A DNA stretch of 64,000 nt from assembly GCF_018137965.1 (NCBI RefSeq), contig NZ_CP073100.1:806001-870000 (forward strand). The letters run 5' to 3'. This stretch comes from Luteolibacter ambystomatis (lineage in GTDB: Bacteria > Verrucomicrobiota > Verrucomicrobiia > Verrucomicrobiales > Akkermansiaceae). Every line of letters begins with the position of its first letter. Position 1 is the stretch's first letter. The notes below the pieces were generated by a model. It saw only the letters and a list, made by a program, of their open reading frames with translations, made no database searches and was not told the origin of the DNA. This document shows positions 17,718 through 25,733 of the stretch, one piece after another. A program made the translations under genes and the position numbers.

Positions 17718-19148
17718 TCAGGGTTTCCGGCCGCTGATCTGGTAGATCGCTTTGGAGGCTCCCGGAGCGGTGGTCCTGATCTCCAGATCACCGGAGGGCA
17801 GGAGGACGGCGCTGGCGGCGGTGAGTGGCAGCACGTTCCAGGTGGTTTGGTTCTCGGAACCCAGCAGGCCGAATTGCAGGAATTTGTTTCCCGTGGAGGT
17901 ATCCACGCTCATCGCCGGACCATTGATCACGATGCTGCCGGTATTGGCTGTGCCGAGAACGGCGCTCGCACTCCCAAGCAGGCTGGTGTCCGCACTGGTG
18001 GGGCTGGTGCCGGTGAAGCGCACTTCATCCCCATCCGGGATGCCATCGCCATCGGTATCGGCGAGGGTCGGGTTGGTACCGTAGATGACGATCTCGTCGT
18101 AGTTGCTCAGCCCGTCACCGTCGCTGTCCGCGGTGTCCTTCGCGAAGTTCGCGGAGGCGGCGACGGAATTCGCCACGGTGAGATCGAAGGAAGCTCCCTG
18201 CGAAGCGAAGTTGCCGTTCCAGCCGGTGAAGATGCAGCCCGGTGCGGCCTGGGCCGTGATCTGCACGTGCTGCCCGATGTTGTGGACGCCTCCTCCTGAG
18301 ACGGTGCCAAGGAGTGGTTGGCCGCTCGATAGATTCAGATAGGCCTTTCCCCGGCTTTCGAAGGTTTCCGCCAGACCCACTCCAGCGTGGCCGCGCACTT
18401 CCAGTTCGTTCAGTTCGGAGGAAGTCAGTGCACGGTTCCAGACCGCGACCTCGTCGATCAATCCATCCCACTTGCGGTCCTGGCCGGAACGCGCGTTGCC
18501 CAGCACGATCCGGCTGAAATCCATGCCGGAAGCCGTTGCCGAGACCGTGCCGAAGTAGGTGCCATCCACATAGGCGGTGAGATTGATCGTGGTGCCCGTG
18601 GTTTCGAACACATGCACCACGTGGTGCCAGGTGCCGCGTGTCAGGTCACCGGTGGGTCCGTTGGTCTGGGCATTGTAGGCGGCGTAGGTGTCCGCCGTGC
18701 TGGTGCCCCAGGAAACATCGTAGTTGGTTTCGCCTTCGAAAACGAAATAGCGGGTGCTGGTATTGGAAGGGAGCGGCGCGAGCAGATGCCAGGCGGAAAT
18801 GGTGAAGGTGCCTCCCAGATTGTAGGCAGCGGGTGAGACGCTGGTGGTGGAAGGACCGCTGCCGATGGGCAGCTTCATCCAATCACCGTCCGCATCCACG
18901 AGGTTCAATGCCTTGCCCACCAGCAAGGTGCTGCGGTCGATCGAGGAACCGGAGCGTGTGACCGTGCCGCCGTTCCACGCGGTTTCCGGCGTGCCTCCCG
19001 CGATGATGAGGCTCCGGTTGTTTCCGCTCTTGTCGGATAGATCGGACTCGAAGTCGTAGTAGCCCGCCAGACCATCGGTCAGCGCGGCGCCGGCGGGCAG
19101 CGCCAGCAACAGATGAAGCGCGGAGAGTTTGGAAAGCGGGGGGAGCAT
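17718..19148 (-). CDS. Secreted LamG-domain protein
   Basis: A 476-residue exported protein: signal peptide (about 1-21), a LamG domain at about 24-250 (DGLAGYYDFESD, GGTFTISAWHLL, GTWHHVVHVFETT, WDGLIDEVAVWNRALTSSEL), an InlB-like repeat (GCIFTGWNGNFASQGASFDL), then DSDGDGLSNYDEI and DTDGDGIPDGDEV linkers, and the shared C-terminal module ending AIYQISGRKP. It is closely similar in layout to the 15013-16473 gene, so the two probably arose by duplication. It starts 4 bases before the stop of the PhoD-like gene's downstream end, indicating one operon. Confidence 0.85.
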   Translation of the reverse strand: MLPPLSKLSALHLLLALPAGAALTDGLAGYYDFESDLSDKSGNNRSLIIAGGTPETAWNGGTVTRSGSSIDRSTLLVGKALNLVDADGDWMKLPIGSGPSTTSVSPAAYNLGGTFTISAWHLLAPLPSNTSTRYFVFEGETNYDVSWGTSTADTYAAYNAQTNGPTGDLTRGTWHHVVHVFETTGTTINLTAYVDGTYFGTVSATASGMDFSRIVLGNARSGQDRKWDGLIDEVAVWNRALTSSELNELEVRGHAGVGLAETFESRGKAYLNLSSGQPLLGTVSGGGVHNIGQHVQITAQAAPGCIFTGWNGNFASQGASFDLTVANSVAASANFAKDTADSDGDGLSNYDEIVIYGTNPTLADTDGDGIPDGDEVRFTGTSPTSADTSLLGSASAVLGTANTGSIVINGPAMSVDTSTGNKFLQFGLLGSENQTTWNVLPLTAASAVLLPSGDLEIRTTAPGASKAIYQISGRKP

Positions 19149-19152
19149 GGGT

Positions 19153-21627
19153 TTACTGTTGCGGGGCTTTCGCTTGGAAACGGTAGAAGCGCTGCTGGCC
19201 CGCGGCGGGGGGCAGCTTCAGCTTGAGGAGATTGTCGATCGAGCTGATGCCCGCTTCCGGAGATCCCAGCGGCACTGCCTGCCAGGTGTGCAGATCCGTG
19301 GATGTCTCCAGGGTCAGACGCACCCGCAGACTGTTGTCCGCCGGATTCTTGAAAGTGGTGGAATCCGCACTCTGCCCCGGGGCCGCGATCTGCCGGAGGT
19401 AGGTGTAGAAGGGCGTGTCGTCGTGCAGCGGGCTGGTTCCCATCGCGTATTCGATGAAAGCCGGAATGCCGTCGCCGTCCGTATCACCGATGGCGTCCGC
19501 GGCGTTGTTGGCATCGAGACCATGGGTGTTTTCCCACCAGTCCGGCAGGCTGTCGCCGTCGCTATCTACCATGGATACCGTAGTCGGGATCGCTTGTGGG
19601 TTTCCCTGGTTCCAGAGCGAGGAAATCTCCGTGTCATCGAGCACCCGCGACCAGATGGCGATCTCGTCGAGCAGGCCGTTGTAGTTGCGGCCGGTACCAC
19701 CGCGATGTCCGCCGAGAATCAATCCACCGTTTTCCGTGAGGGCTCCGGGAATCGGCAGGGCGAAGGTGGAGACCACCTGGCCATTGAGGAAGAGACGCAG
19801 TTGGTTGCTGTCAAAGGTGACCGCCAGATGGCTCCAGTGGCTGAGCAGCAGGCTGCGGTCCACCTGGGTGAGGAAGGGGCCTTGGACAAGTTCGGTGGGA
19901 GAGTTGGTGCCGCCGGAGGATGCGACGGCGGGTTTCAAGGTGCTGGTGTAAAGGACGACCGCCACCTTGTCCGCGCTGGTGCCGGCTTGGATACCCACGG
20001 AAATGCCGTAACCAGTGCTGCCGGTGCTGGTGGCTCCGGCCGGAGTGGTCTCCATCAGGTATTGCTTCTCGGTGCTGCCATCCGCCGGAAGGGTGGCGGG
20101 CTTGAGCCACGCCGAGGCGGTGTATTTCGAGCTGTTCTCCGGCAGGATGCTGCGGGTGACCTGGAGATATTGGCTTCCCGAAGCGGTGAAGGAGGCGGCA
20201 CCACTCCGCACGCCTCCGGCTGCTCCGGTGGTGGAGCCATTGACTGCAGTGGTGTTGATCCGGCTGCCCAGCACCGATTGGTTCGTGCCGTTCTGGTCGA
20301 AGGGCCAGTAGGCGCGCAGGTCTTTGGCGAGGCCCGTGCCTTCGAGCGGCACCAGTTTATCATACGGAATGGTGACGATGCGCTGCAACGTGCCGTTCGC
20401 CAGATAGTAGCGGGCGGTCAGCACCGCCGGCTGCACCCGCGTGTCCGAGGTCAGCGTGAGGAACTGCTGTGGTTGCTCGGAGGTCCATTCAAGGTCCGGG
20501 TTGTAAACGTTCAGTGATGGAATCGTACTGGTGTGGGCCGGAGAGCTGACAAAATCATGCACGTCATAGCCGAGACGCTGCGGGTGGATGAGATGGCGGG
20601 AAACGTGGATGTCTCCTCCGAGCAGGACCACGCCGGGAATCCGCTGCGAGCGGATGTAGTCCAGCATGGCGTCACGCTCGTAGTAGTACGTCTGCATGTC
20701 GTCGTTCTCGGAGCCTTTCTTGTCCTGCCAGATGCCCCCGAACGCGACGACCTTGAAGGGAGCGCGCGATTGCTTGAGTGAATCGAGGAGCCACGTCCAT
20801 TGCGCGTTGCCGAAGAAAGTCGGCTGACCCGGGGCCACGGGTGAAGCCGCGGTCTGTGTGAACCAGCGGTCGTCGATCAGGAAGACCTCGATGGGACCGC
20901 AGGCCACCTTGTTGTAGATGCCTTCCGTGCCAGTGCCGTACCGGGCGTGCGCCCGGTAGTTCACGAAGCCCGCGCGATTGACCGCTTTGTTCGGGACGGT
21001 GAGCCCGTTGCCATTGTTGAGACCGAAGTCATGGTCGTCCCAGGTGCCGGCGGAAGGCACCCGGGCGATCAAGGCGCTGATGTTCGGCGTCCGCAGGAAG
21101 TCGCGGTGCTTTTGCAACACCGTCGCCGAGGTGGAGGTGTCAATGTAGGGCGTGTCGCCCATGAAGAACATCGCGTCGACATTCAGGGAATCGATGCGCG
21201 CCCACACCGGCTCGGAGGTGGCATTGGCACAGGAAGCGAAAGCCGCGGTGAATAGACCGCGCTCGCCAGGGCCGGGAAAGGTGCGGAAGCGGTGCTGCTC
21301 GTCATTGCCCGCCAGCAGGGTGGGTGTGCCATCTCCCGCGATTTGATCGATCCGGTAGCCATAGGAGGTGGAGGGCGCCAGGCCTGTGATATGGAAATGC
21401 ACCGCATAGTCCTGGACCGCCGCGCTGGTCTGCGTGTCACTGCCGACCACCGCTCCGGTGGAATCCAGCACACTGGCCCGCAGCGTCTGTACCACGCCAT
21501 CCGGACGATAGAGAAAGCGGGCATCGGTGCTGCCCGTCTGGCCGATCATCGGGCCGACCACCTGCCCCTGGGCAAGAGGCAATGGAATAACAGAGAAGAG
21601 CACCAGCGGCAATTTTCCCAGACGCAT
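19153..21627 (-). CDS. PhoD-like alkaline phosphatase fused to LamG domain
   Basis: An 824-residue exported protein. After a signal peptide (1-21) there is an N-terminal fibronectin-like strand region, then a PhoD-type metallophosphatase core (about 130-395) with FAAFASCANAT, FMGDTPYID, GTWDDHDFGLNNGNG, VFLIDDRWF and LLGGDIHVSRH, the metal-ligand blocks of the family. A LamG domain follows (about 425-680, WLKPATLPADGS to NGLLDEIAIWSRVLDDTEI), then DSDGDSLPDWWE and DTDGDGIPAFIEY linkers and the shared C-terminal module ending RFYRFQAKAPQQ. It probably hydrolyses phosphodiesters or monoesters on the cell surface. It is the first gene of the secreted-protein operon. Confidence 0.87.
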   Translation of the reverse strand: MRLGKLPLVLFSVIPLPLAQGQVVGPMIGQTGSTDARFLYRPDGVVQTLRASVLDSTGAVVGSDTQTSAAVQDYAVHFHITGLAPSTSYGYRIDQIAGDGTPTLLAGNDEQHRFRTFPGPGERGLFTAAFASCANATSEPVWARIDSLNVDAMFFMGDTPYIDTSTSATVLQKHRDFLRTPNISALIARVPSAGTWDDHDFGLNNGNGLTVPNKAVNRAGFVNYRAHARYGTGTEGIYNKVACGPIEVFLIDDRWFTQTAASPVAPGQPTFFGNAQWTWLLDSLKQSRAPFKVVAFGGIWQDKKGSENDDMQTYYYERDAMLDYIRSQRIPGVVLLGGDIHVSRHLIHPQRLGYDVHDFVSSPAHTSTIPSLNVYNPDLEWTSEQPQQFLTLTSDTRVQPAVLTARYYLANGTLQRIVTIPYDKLVPLEGTGLAKDLRAYWPFDQNGTNQSVLGSRINTTAVNGSTTGAAGGVRSGAASFTASGSQYLQVTRSILPENSSKYTASAWLKPATLPADGSTEKQYLMETTPAGATSTGSTGYGISVGIQAGTSADKVAVVLYTSTLKPAVASSGGTNSPTELVQGPFLTQVDRSLLLSHWSHLAVTFDSNQLRLFLNGQVVSTFALPIPGALTENGGLILGGHRGGTGRNYNGLLDEIAIWSRVLDDTEISSLWNQGNPQAIPTTVSMVDSDGDSLPDWWENTHGLDANNAADAIGDTDGDGIPAFIEYAMGTSPLHDDTPFYTYLRQIAAPGQSADSTTFKNPADNSLRVRLTLETSTDLHTWQAVPLGSPEAGISSIDNLLKLKLPPAAGQQRFYRFQAKAPQQ

Positions 21628-21650
21628 TACAATTCGGGGTTAATTTATTT

Positions 21651-21686
21651 CTTTTTGGGAAACAAGTGGAAAAGTTTCCCAAAAAG
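21651..21686. promoter_or_regulatory. Inverted-repeat operator candidate (13-bp arms)
   Basis: Perfect inverted repeat CTTTTTGGGAAAC (21651-21663) / GTTTCCCAAAAAG (21674-21686) separated by 10 bases, located 24 bases upstream of the PhoD-like gene start in a divergent promoter region. The T-rich outer ends would also let it act as a terminator-like hairpin, but no gene ends here in either direction, so a protein-binding site or 5'-UTR hairpin is more likely. Confidence 0.55.
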
Positions 21687-21736
21687 AAACTAAATTGTCG
21701 CTTTGTGGTAGTTACGGGCAATTTTATACCGGAATT

Positions 21737-21752
21737 GTTTCCTTTGGGAAAC
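21737..21752. promoter_or_regulatory. Second copy of the GTTTCC/GGGAAAC palindrome
   Basis: GTTTCC (21737-21742), TTTG, GGAAAC (21747-21752). This repeats the core of the larger palindrome at 21651-21686 (shared string TTTGGGAAAC) 50 bases further toward the GH43 gene, as expected for two sites bound by one regulator between divergent genes. Confidence 0.45.
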
Positions 21753-21846
21753 TTTGAGGTCTGGATTTGATGGTGAGGAGAGCCATTCCTGGTTCCTTGG
21801 CAGTCTCATGATTTCTGCCATGCTGCGGCAGCTTCTATTGCACCCA

Positions 21847-22956
21847 ATGATGAGATCCTCGCTCGTACCCGTGCTTGTTTGCTCCGCCACAGCGGGGCTT
21901 GCCGTGTCCTCCCTTTCCTTTGCGAAGGAAACTGTCGGAGGCAATGCCATGATCCGTCCCGCCGAGGTGTGGAAGGACACCAGCGGCAAACCCATCGACG
22001 CCCACGGAGGCGGCGTGCTGTTCCACAACGGCACCTACTACTGGTATGGCGAGATCAAGCAGGGGAAGACCTACCTGCCCAAGGAGAACGCCTCATGGGG
22101 CGGCACCCGTGTGGATGTGGAGGGCGTGTCCTGCTATGCCTCCAAGGACCTGCTGAACTGGGAAAGCCACGGCAATGTCCTGCCCGCCGTATCCGGTGGC
22201 GATCTCGATCCGAAGAAGGTGCTGGAGCGCCCGAAGGTGATCTACAACGCGAAGACGAAGAAGTTCGTGATGTGGTTTCATAGCGACAGCCTCGACTACG
22301 CCGCGGCCCGCTGCGGTGTGGCGGTGTCCGACAAGCCCACCGGCCCCTTCACCTACGTGAAGAGCTTCCGACCCGATGTCGGCCAGTGGCCGCAGGGCGT
22401 GACCGAGGACCAGAAGAAGGACACCAAGGCCGCGTGGGTCCGCGATCACGAGGCCGGCCAGATGGCGCGCGATCTCACCGTGTTCGTCGATGACGATGGC
22501 AAGGGCTATCTCTTCGCCGCGTCCGAGGACAATGCGACGATGCACATCTCGGAGCTGACCGACGATTACCTCGGCACCACCGGCAAGTACATCCGCATCT
22601 TCGAGGGCCGCTCGATGGAAGCTCCCACCGTCTTCAAGCGCGATGGCAAGTACCACCTCATCGCCTCCGGTTGCACCGCTTGGGCTCCGAATGCCGCGCG
22701 TTCCTGCGTGGCCGATTCCATCTGGGGGCCGTGGACGGAGATCGGCAATCCCTGCGAGGGCGACAAGGCGAACATCACCTTCGAATCGCAGGGCACCTAC
22801 GTGCTGCCCGTCGCGGGCAAGCCGGGTTCGTTCATCTTCATGTCGGACCGCTGGAACAAGGACAACCTCCCGGACTCCCGCTACATCTGGCTGCCCATCG
22901 CCTTCAATGACAAGGGTCACGCGGTCCTGCGCTGGCAGGACGCGTGGAAGCCGTGA
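21847..22956 (+). CDS. Glycoside hydrolase family 43, exo-beta-1,3-galactanase-like
   Basis: A 369-residue exported enzyme. The signal peptide is about MMRSSLVPVLVCSATAGLAV. The GH43 five-bladed propeller is visible from DAHGGGVLFHNGTYYWYGE, through SRDLT-like RDLTVFVDDDGKGYLFAASE and SMEAPTVFKRDGKYHLIASG, to GTYVLPVAGKPGSFIFMSDRW. The VDDDGxxYLxxASE and EAPxxFKxxGKYHLxxSGCTxWxPN patterns match galactan exo-beta-1,3-galactosidases of GH43, so it probably trims beta-1,3-galactan such as arabinogalactan. ATG 21847 is chosen for the signal peptide; the frame is open back to 21754 and an ATG at 21808 is also possible. Confidence 0.82.
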   Translation: MMRSSLVPVLVCSATAGLAVSSLSFAKETVGGNAMIRPAEVWKDTSGKPIDAHGGGVLFHNGTYYWYGEIKQGKTYLPKENASWGGTRVDVEGVSCYASKDLLNWESHGNVLPAVSGGDLDPKKVLERPKVIYNAKTKKFVMWFHSDSLDYAAARCGVAVSDKPTGPFTYVKSFRPDVGQWPQGVTEDQKKDTKAAWVRDHEAGQMARDLTVFVDDDGKGYLFAASEDNATMHISELTDDYLGTTGKYIRIFEGRSMEAPTVFKRDGKYHLIASGCTAWAPNAARSCVADSIWGPWTEIGNPCEGDKANITFESQGTYVLPVAGKPGSFIFMSDRWNKDNLPDSRYIWLPIAFNDKGHAVLRWQDAWKP

Positions 22957-22995
22957 GTGATTTCGATTCCGCGCCCTGTGTCAGCGGGGCGCGGT

Positions 22996-23149
22996 AGTAG
23001 CACAAGCATTCCTGCTTGTGAGTGTGGGCGGTTCGATGCTTCCAATGGTCACAAGCCCTCCAAGAGCTCCCGGTGAAGCGAGTGGGTAACATGGTTGTGG
23101 TGAGAGAGATGATCTCCTCCCACTCACAAGCAGAAATACTTGTGCTACT
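22996..23149. repeat. REP-like palindromic pair
   Basis: Two copies of a 29-base palindromic unit in opposite orientation: 22996-23024 and 23121-23149. The reverse complement of the second matches the first at 27 of 29 positions. Each unit has its own short palindrome (first copy CACAAGCA-TTCC-TGCTTGTG). Such inverted pairs are the form of bacterial REP/REPIN elements. The right unit ends directly at the stop codon of the minus-strand gene, so it may also act as a transcript-end hairpin. Confidence 0.6.
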
Positions 23150-23953
23150 TCACGGATGGCACACCCACGGTGTCGGGCTCACGCTGAAGGGAATCGTGTT
23201 GTCCCCCGTGGGCTGCGGCACCGGCTTCGCCTTCACCTGGAACACCGGCAGGGAAGGGCGCACGCCATAGCGCGGATCGTTCGTCGTCGGATAGGTCACG
23301 CCCTTCTTCTCAATCAGGATCCACGCCCCGAAGAGATTCCCCGGGATCTCGCTGACGAGGATGTCCAGGTCGATGATCTCGTCCTTGCGGCAGGTGAACC
23401 AGTCGCCACGCTTCATGTTGCCGGCCCACACCTTGATGTTCTCCTCGGGAAAGGGCTCCTTCCACTTGCTCCAGTTCTTGTGACTGCCGTAGTTGGAAAC
23501 CAGCACCGTCTTGCTGTTCACCGCCACGGCCATCGCATCGTCCGCGATGCCGACGAAGCGGTAGGTGCCGTCCTCCGGTGGTGACACCTGCGCCTTGTAG
23601 ATCACGATCCAGTGCGAAGGCTTCACGATGTCCTTCAGACCGTAGGCCGCGGGTGCGATGTCCGCGCTCACCGTGGGGATCAGCACCTCTGTCGCATACA
23701 GCGGCTTCGTGCCGCGGAAGTAGCGGCTCAGGGTGCGCTCGTCCCAGCCGCTGTCGAGGAATTCGCCGATCGTCCGCAGGTTGTCGCCATCCGGCAGCGG
23801 CTGGCGCTTCTGGGTCTGCTTCAGATCGTAGAAAATGCCCAGCATCGTGCCGGCGGTTTTCTTGGAAGAGCCGAAGACGGTGTCCTCCGCGTCCTGCCCG
23901 CGGGCGGTCGCGGCCATCAGAGACAGCAGGGAAATGAAAAGCGTACGTTTCAT
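23150..23953 (-). CDS. Secreted protein with PA14-like segment, end of MoxR-vWA operon
   Basis: A 267-residue protein with signal peptide (MKRTLFISLLSLMAATARGQ). The middle part (about 115-215) reads like a PA14-type beta domain: PPEDGTYRFVGIADDAMAVAVNSKTVLVSN, followed by KRGDWFTCRKDEIIDLDILVSE. PA14 domains often bind glycans; here the match is partial. The start at 23953 is chosen because it begins the signal peptide; an upstream Met at 23968 overlaps the preceding stop. It lies 11 bases after the coiled-coil gene and seems to be the last gene of the operon. Confidence 0.68.
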   Translation of the reverse strand: MKRTLFISLLSLMAATARGQDAEDTVFGSSKKTAGTMLGIFYDLKQTQKRQPLPDGDNLRTIGEFLDSGWDERTLSRYFRGTKPLYATEVLIPTVSADIAPAAYGLKDIVKPSHWIVIYKAQVSPPEDGTYRFVGIADDAMAVAVNSKTVLVSNYGSHKNWSKWKEPFPEENIKVWAGNMKRGDWFTCRKDEIIDLDILVSEIPGNLFGAWILIEKKGVTYPTTNDPRYGVRPSLPVFQVKAKPVPQPTGDNTIPFSVSPTPWVCHP

Positions 23954-23964
23954 GGCGTGGGTGG

Positions 23965-25728
23965 TCACTTCCGGGTGCCGTCGTCCTCGGCCAGGTTCTT
24001 GATGTATTGGTTCACCTGCGGCTCGTAGCCGGGCGCGGCCTTCTCCTGCTTCAACATCGACAAGGCCTCGCGGCGCGCATCGCTGCCATTCGAGACGGCC
24101 GCATTGAACAGCACGCGCGAACCGGAGTTGCCGTTGCCCATGCCGTTCTGGTGGCTGTCGTTGGCCGGGCCGTTGTCCTTCTGCTGCTGGTTCGCGGCCA
24201 TCTGGTTGGCCATGTCCTGCATGGTACGCAGCGCGTCATCCACGCGGGCGCGGCTGTGATAGAGATGGTGCTCCACCTTGTCATTGGCCGCGGCATTGTC
24301 GGCCATCTTGTTGAAATCGTTCAGCGCGCGGTCCATCGCCTGCGCGGATTGCTCGCCTGCGGCCTGTGCTTTCTGTCGCGCGGATTCCACTTCCTGCCGC
24401 GCCTGCTGGAGCCGCTGGTGGAAGTCCTGCTGCTGTTTGTTCTGCTCGCTGGCGATCGACAGGTTCGCACGCGCGTCGCCGAGTTCCTTCATCGCGTCCT
24501 GCAGCGCGGATTCCTGCGGTGACATCGATTGCTGCTGGGAGCCGGAGGATTGCCCGGAGTTCTCCGCCAGTTGGTCCGCTTTCTTCTGGAGGCCCTCGCC
24601 CAGCTTCGCAAGCTGGTCCGCGATCGCCCGCTGGCTGTCGGAAGCCTGGCCGCGCTGGCTCGCATCGTTGCGGAATTCCTTGGCCTGGATCTGCTCGCCG
24701 GTGTTGGCGGCCTGTTGCTTCGATTGCTCGGCCTTCGCTCCCGAGTTGGCATCGAGCTGGGAAAGCCGGTCCTTGATGGCGTCGAGACGGTCGGCGACGT
24801 TGCGCTGTTCCTCCGCGGCCTTCTGCTGCTCCCATTCGTTGAGGCGCGGCGTGCGGTCGGCGAGATTCTGCTGCTTCTGCGAGAGATCGTTGAGCTCCGA
24901 TGCCATCTCGCGGTTGCGGTCCTCCTCGGACTTCGCCTTGTCGAGGCTGGCCACCATCGATTGCAGGGATTCGAGCACCTTCTGCTGATGGTCGGCCGCC
25001 GCGTTCAGATCCTTCTCCATCGCCGGGGCGGCTTCCTTCGCGTGCTCGGCCATCTGCTTCGCCTCGGCGGTCTTCGCCGCTTCCTTCACCGGCTCGGATG
25101 CCGGAGCCTGCGGATCTTCCGCGGCCTTCTTCACCGCCTCGGCGGCGGCCTTCAGCTCCTTCTCAAGGTTCGCCTGCTCCCAGCGTTTGTTGGCGAGCTT
25201 GTTCTTGGCATCCTGTGGAGCCTTCGGATCGGTGGCGTTTTGTTTCGCCAGATCGCGGGTCTCACGCAGAGTGGCGGCCTGCCGCACCGCCAGATCCTGG
25301 AGACGTTTCTGAAGCGCGGCCTCGTTGGCATGGCGGGTCAGCTTGTCGGCCAGCTCACGCAGGACCGTCTGGATCTCCTTCTGGTCGCGGCCTGCCTTCG
25401 TGAGGGCCGCGACCACCGCCGCCGCATCCTCGGAACGGCTCGCCGCCATCAGATCCTGCACCACGCCGGTCATGTCCTTCGCCGCCACGTTGTCGAGCGT
25501 GCCGGTGGCTTCCTTCAGCGTCTGGATCTCACCGGAAGCGGTACGATATTGCTCATACTCCTCGATGAGATCGACCACGTCCTGCTTCAGGCGGTCCGTG
25601 GAAACGCGGAGCTGCTCCTCGGAAACACCGGACTGGTAGGCTCCGGTGCGGGCGGTATTGGGATCCGCCGCCGTGGCGAGGGCGGTCGAGAAAGCGAGTG
25701 CGGTCAGAAACAGGCGTGGCGTTTTCAT
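23965..25728 (-). CDS. Exported long coiled-coil protein of the MoxR-vWA operon
   Basis: A 587-residue protein with a signal peptide (MKTPRLFLTALAFSTALATAADP) and then almost continuous Ala/Glu/Lys/Gln-rich heptads from about residue 40 to 520, for example LQKRLQDLAVRQAATLRETR and NDLSQKQQNLADRTPRL. A Gln/Asn/Gly-rich stretch (MAANQQQKDNGPANDSHQNG) precedes a short C-terminal helical end. Such exported coiled coils accompany DUF4175-like membrane proteins in planctomycete and verrucomicrobial MoxR loci and probably act as periplasmic scaffolds. It follows the upstream stop by 5 bases. Confidence 0.72.
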   Translation of the reverse strand: MKTPRLFLTALAFSTALATAADPNTARTGAYQSGVSEEQLRVSTDRLKQDVVDLIEEYEQYRTASGEIQTLKEATGTLDNVAAKDMTGVVQDLMAASRSEDAAAVVAALTKAGRDQKEIQTVLRELADKLTRHANEAALQKRLQDLAVRQAATLRETRDLAKQNATDPKAPQDAKNKLANKRWEQANLEKELKAAAEAVKKAAEDPQAPASEPVKEAAKTAEAKQMAEHAKEAAPAMEKDLNAAADHQQKVLESLQSMVASLDKAKSEEDRNREMASELNDLSQKQQNLADRTPRLNEWEQQKAAEEQRNVADRLDAIKDRLSQLDANSGAKAEQSKQQAANTGEQIQAKEFRNDASQRGQASDSQRAIADQLAKLGEGLQKKADQLAENSGQSSGSQQQSMSPQESALQDAMKELGDARANLSIASEQNKQQQDFHQRLQQARQEVESARQKAQAAGEQSAQAMDRALNDFNKMADNAAANDKVEHHLYHSRARVDDALRTMQDMANQMAANQQQKDNGPANDSHQNGMGNGNSGSRVLFNAAVSNGSDARREALSMLKQEKAAPGYEPQVNQYIKNLAEDDGTRK

Positions 25729-25733
25729 GACGA

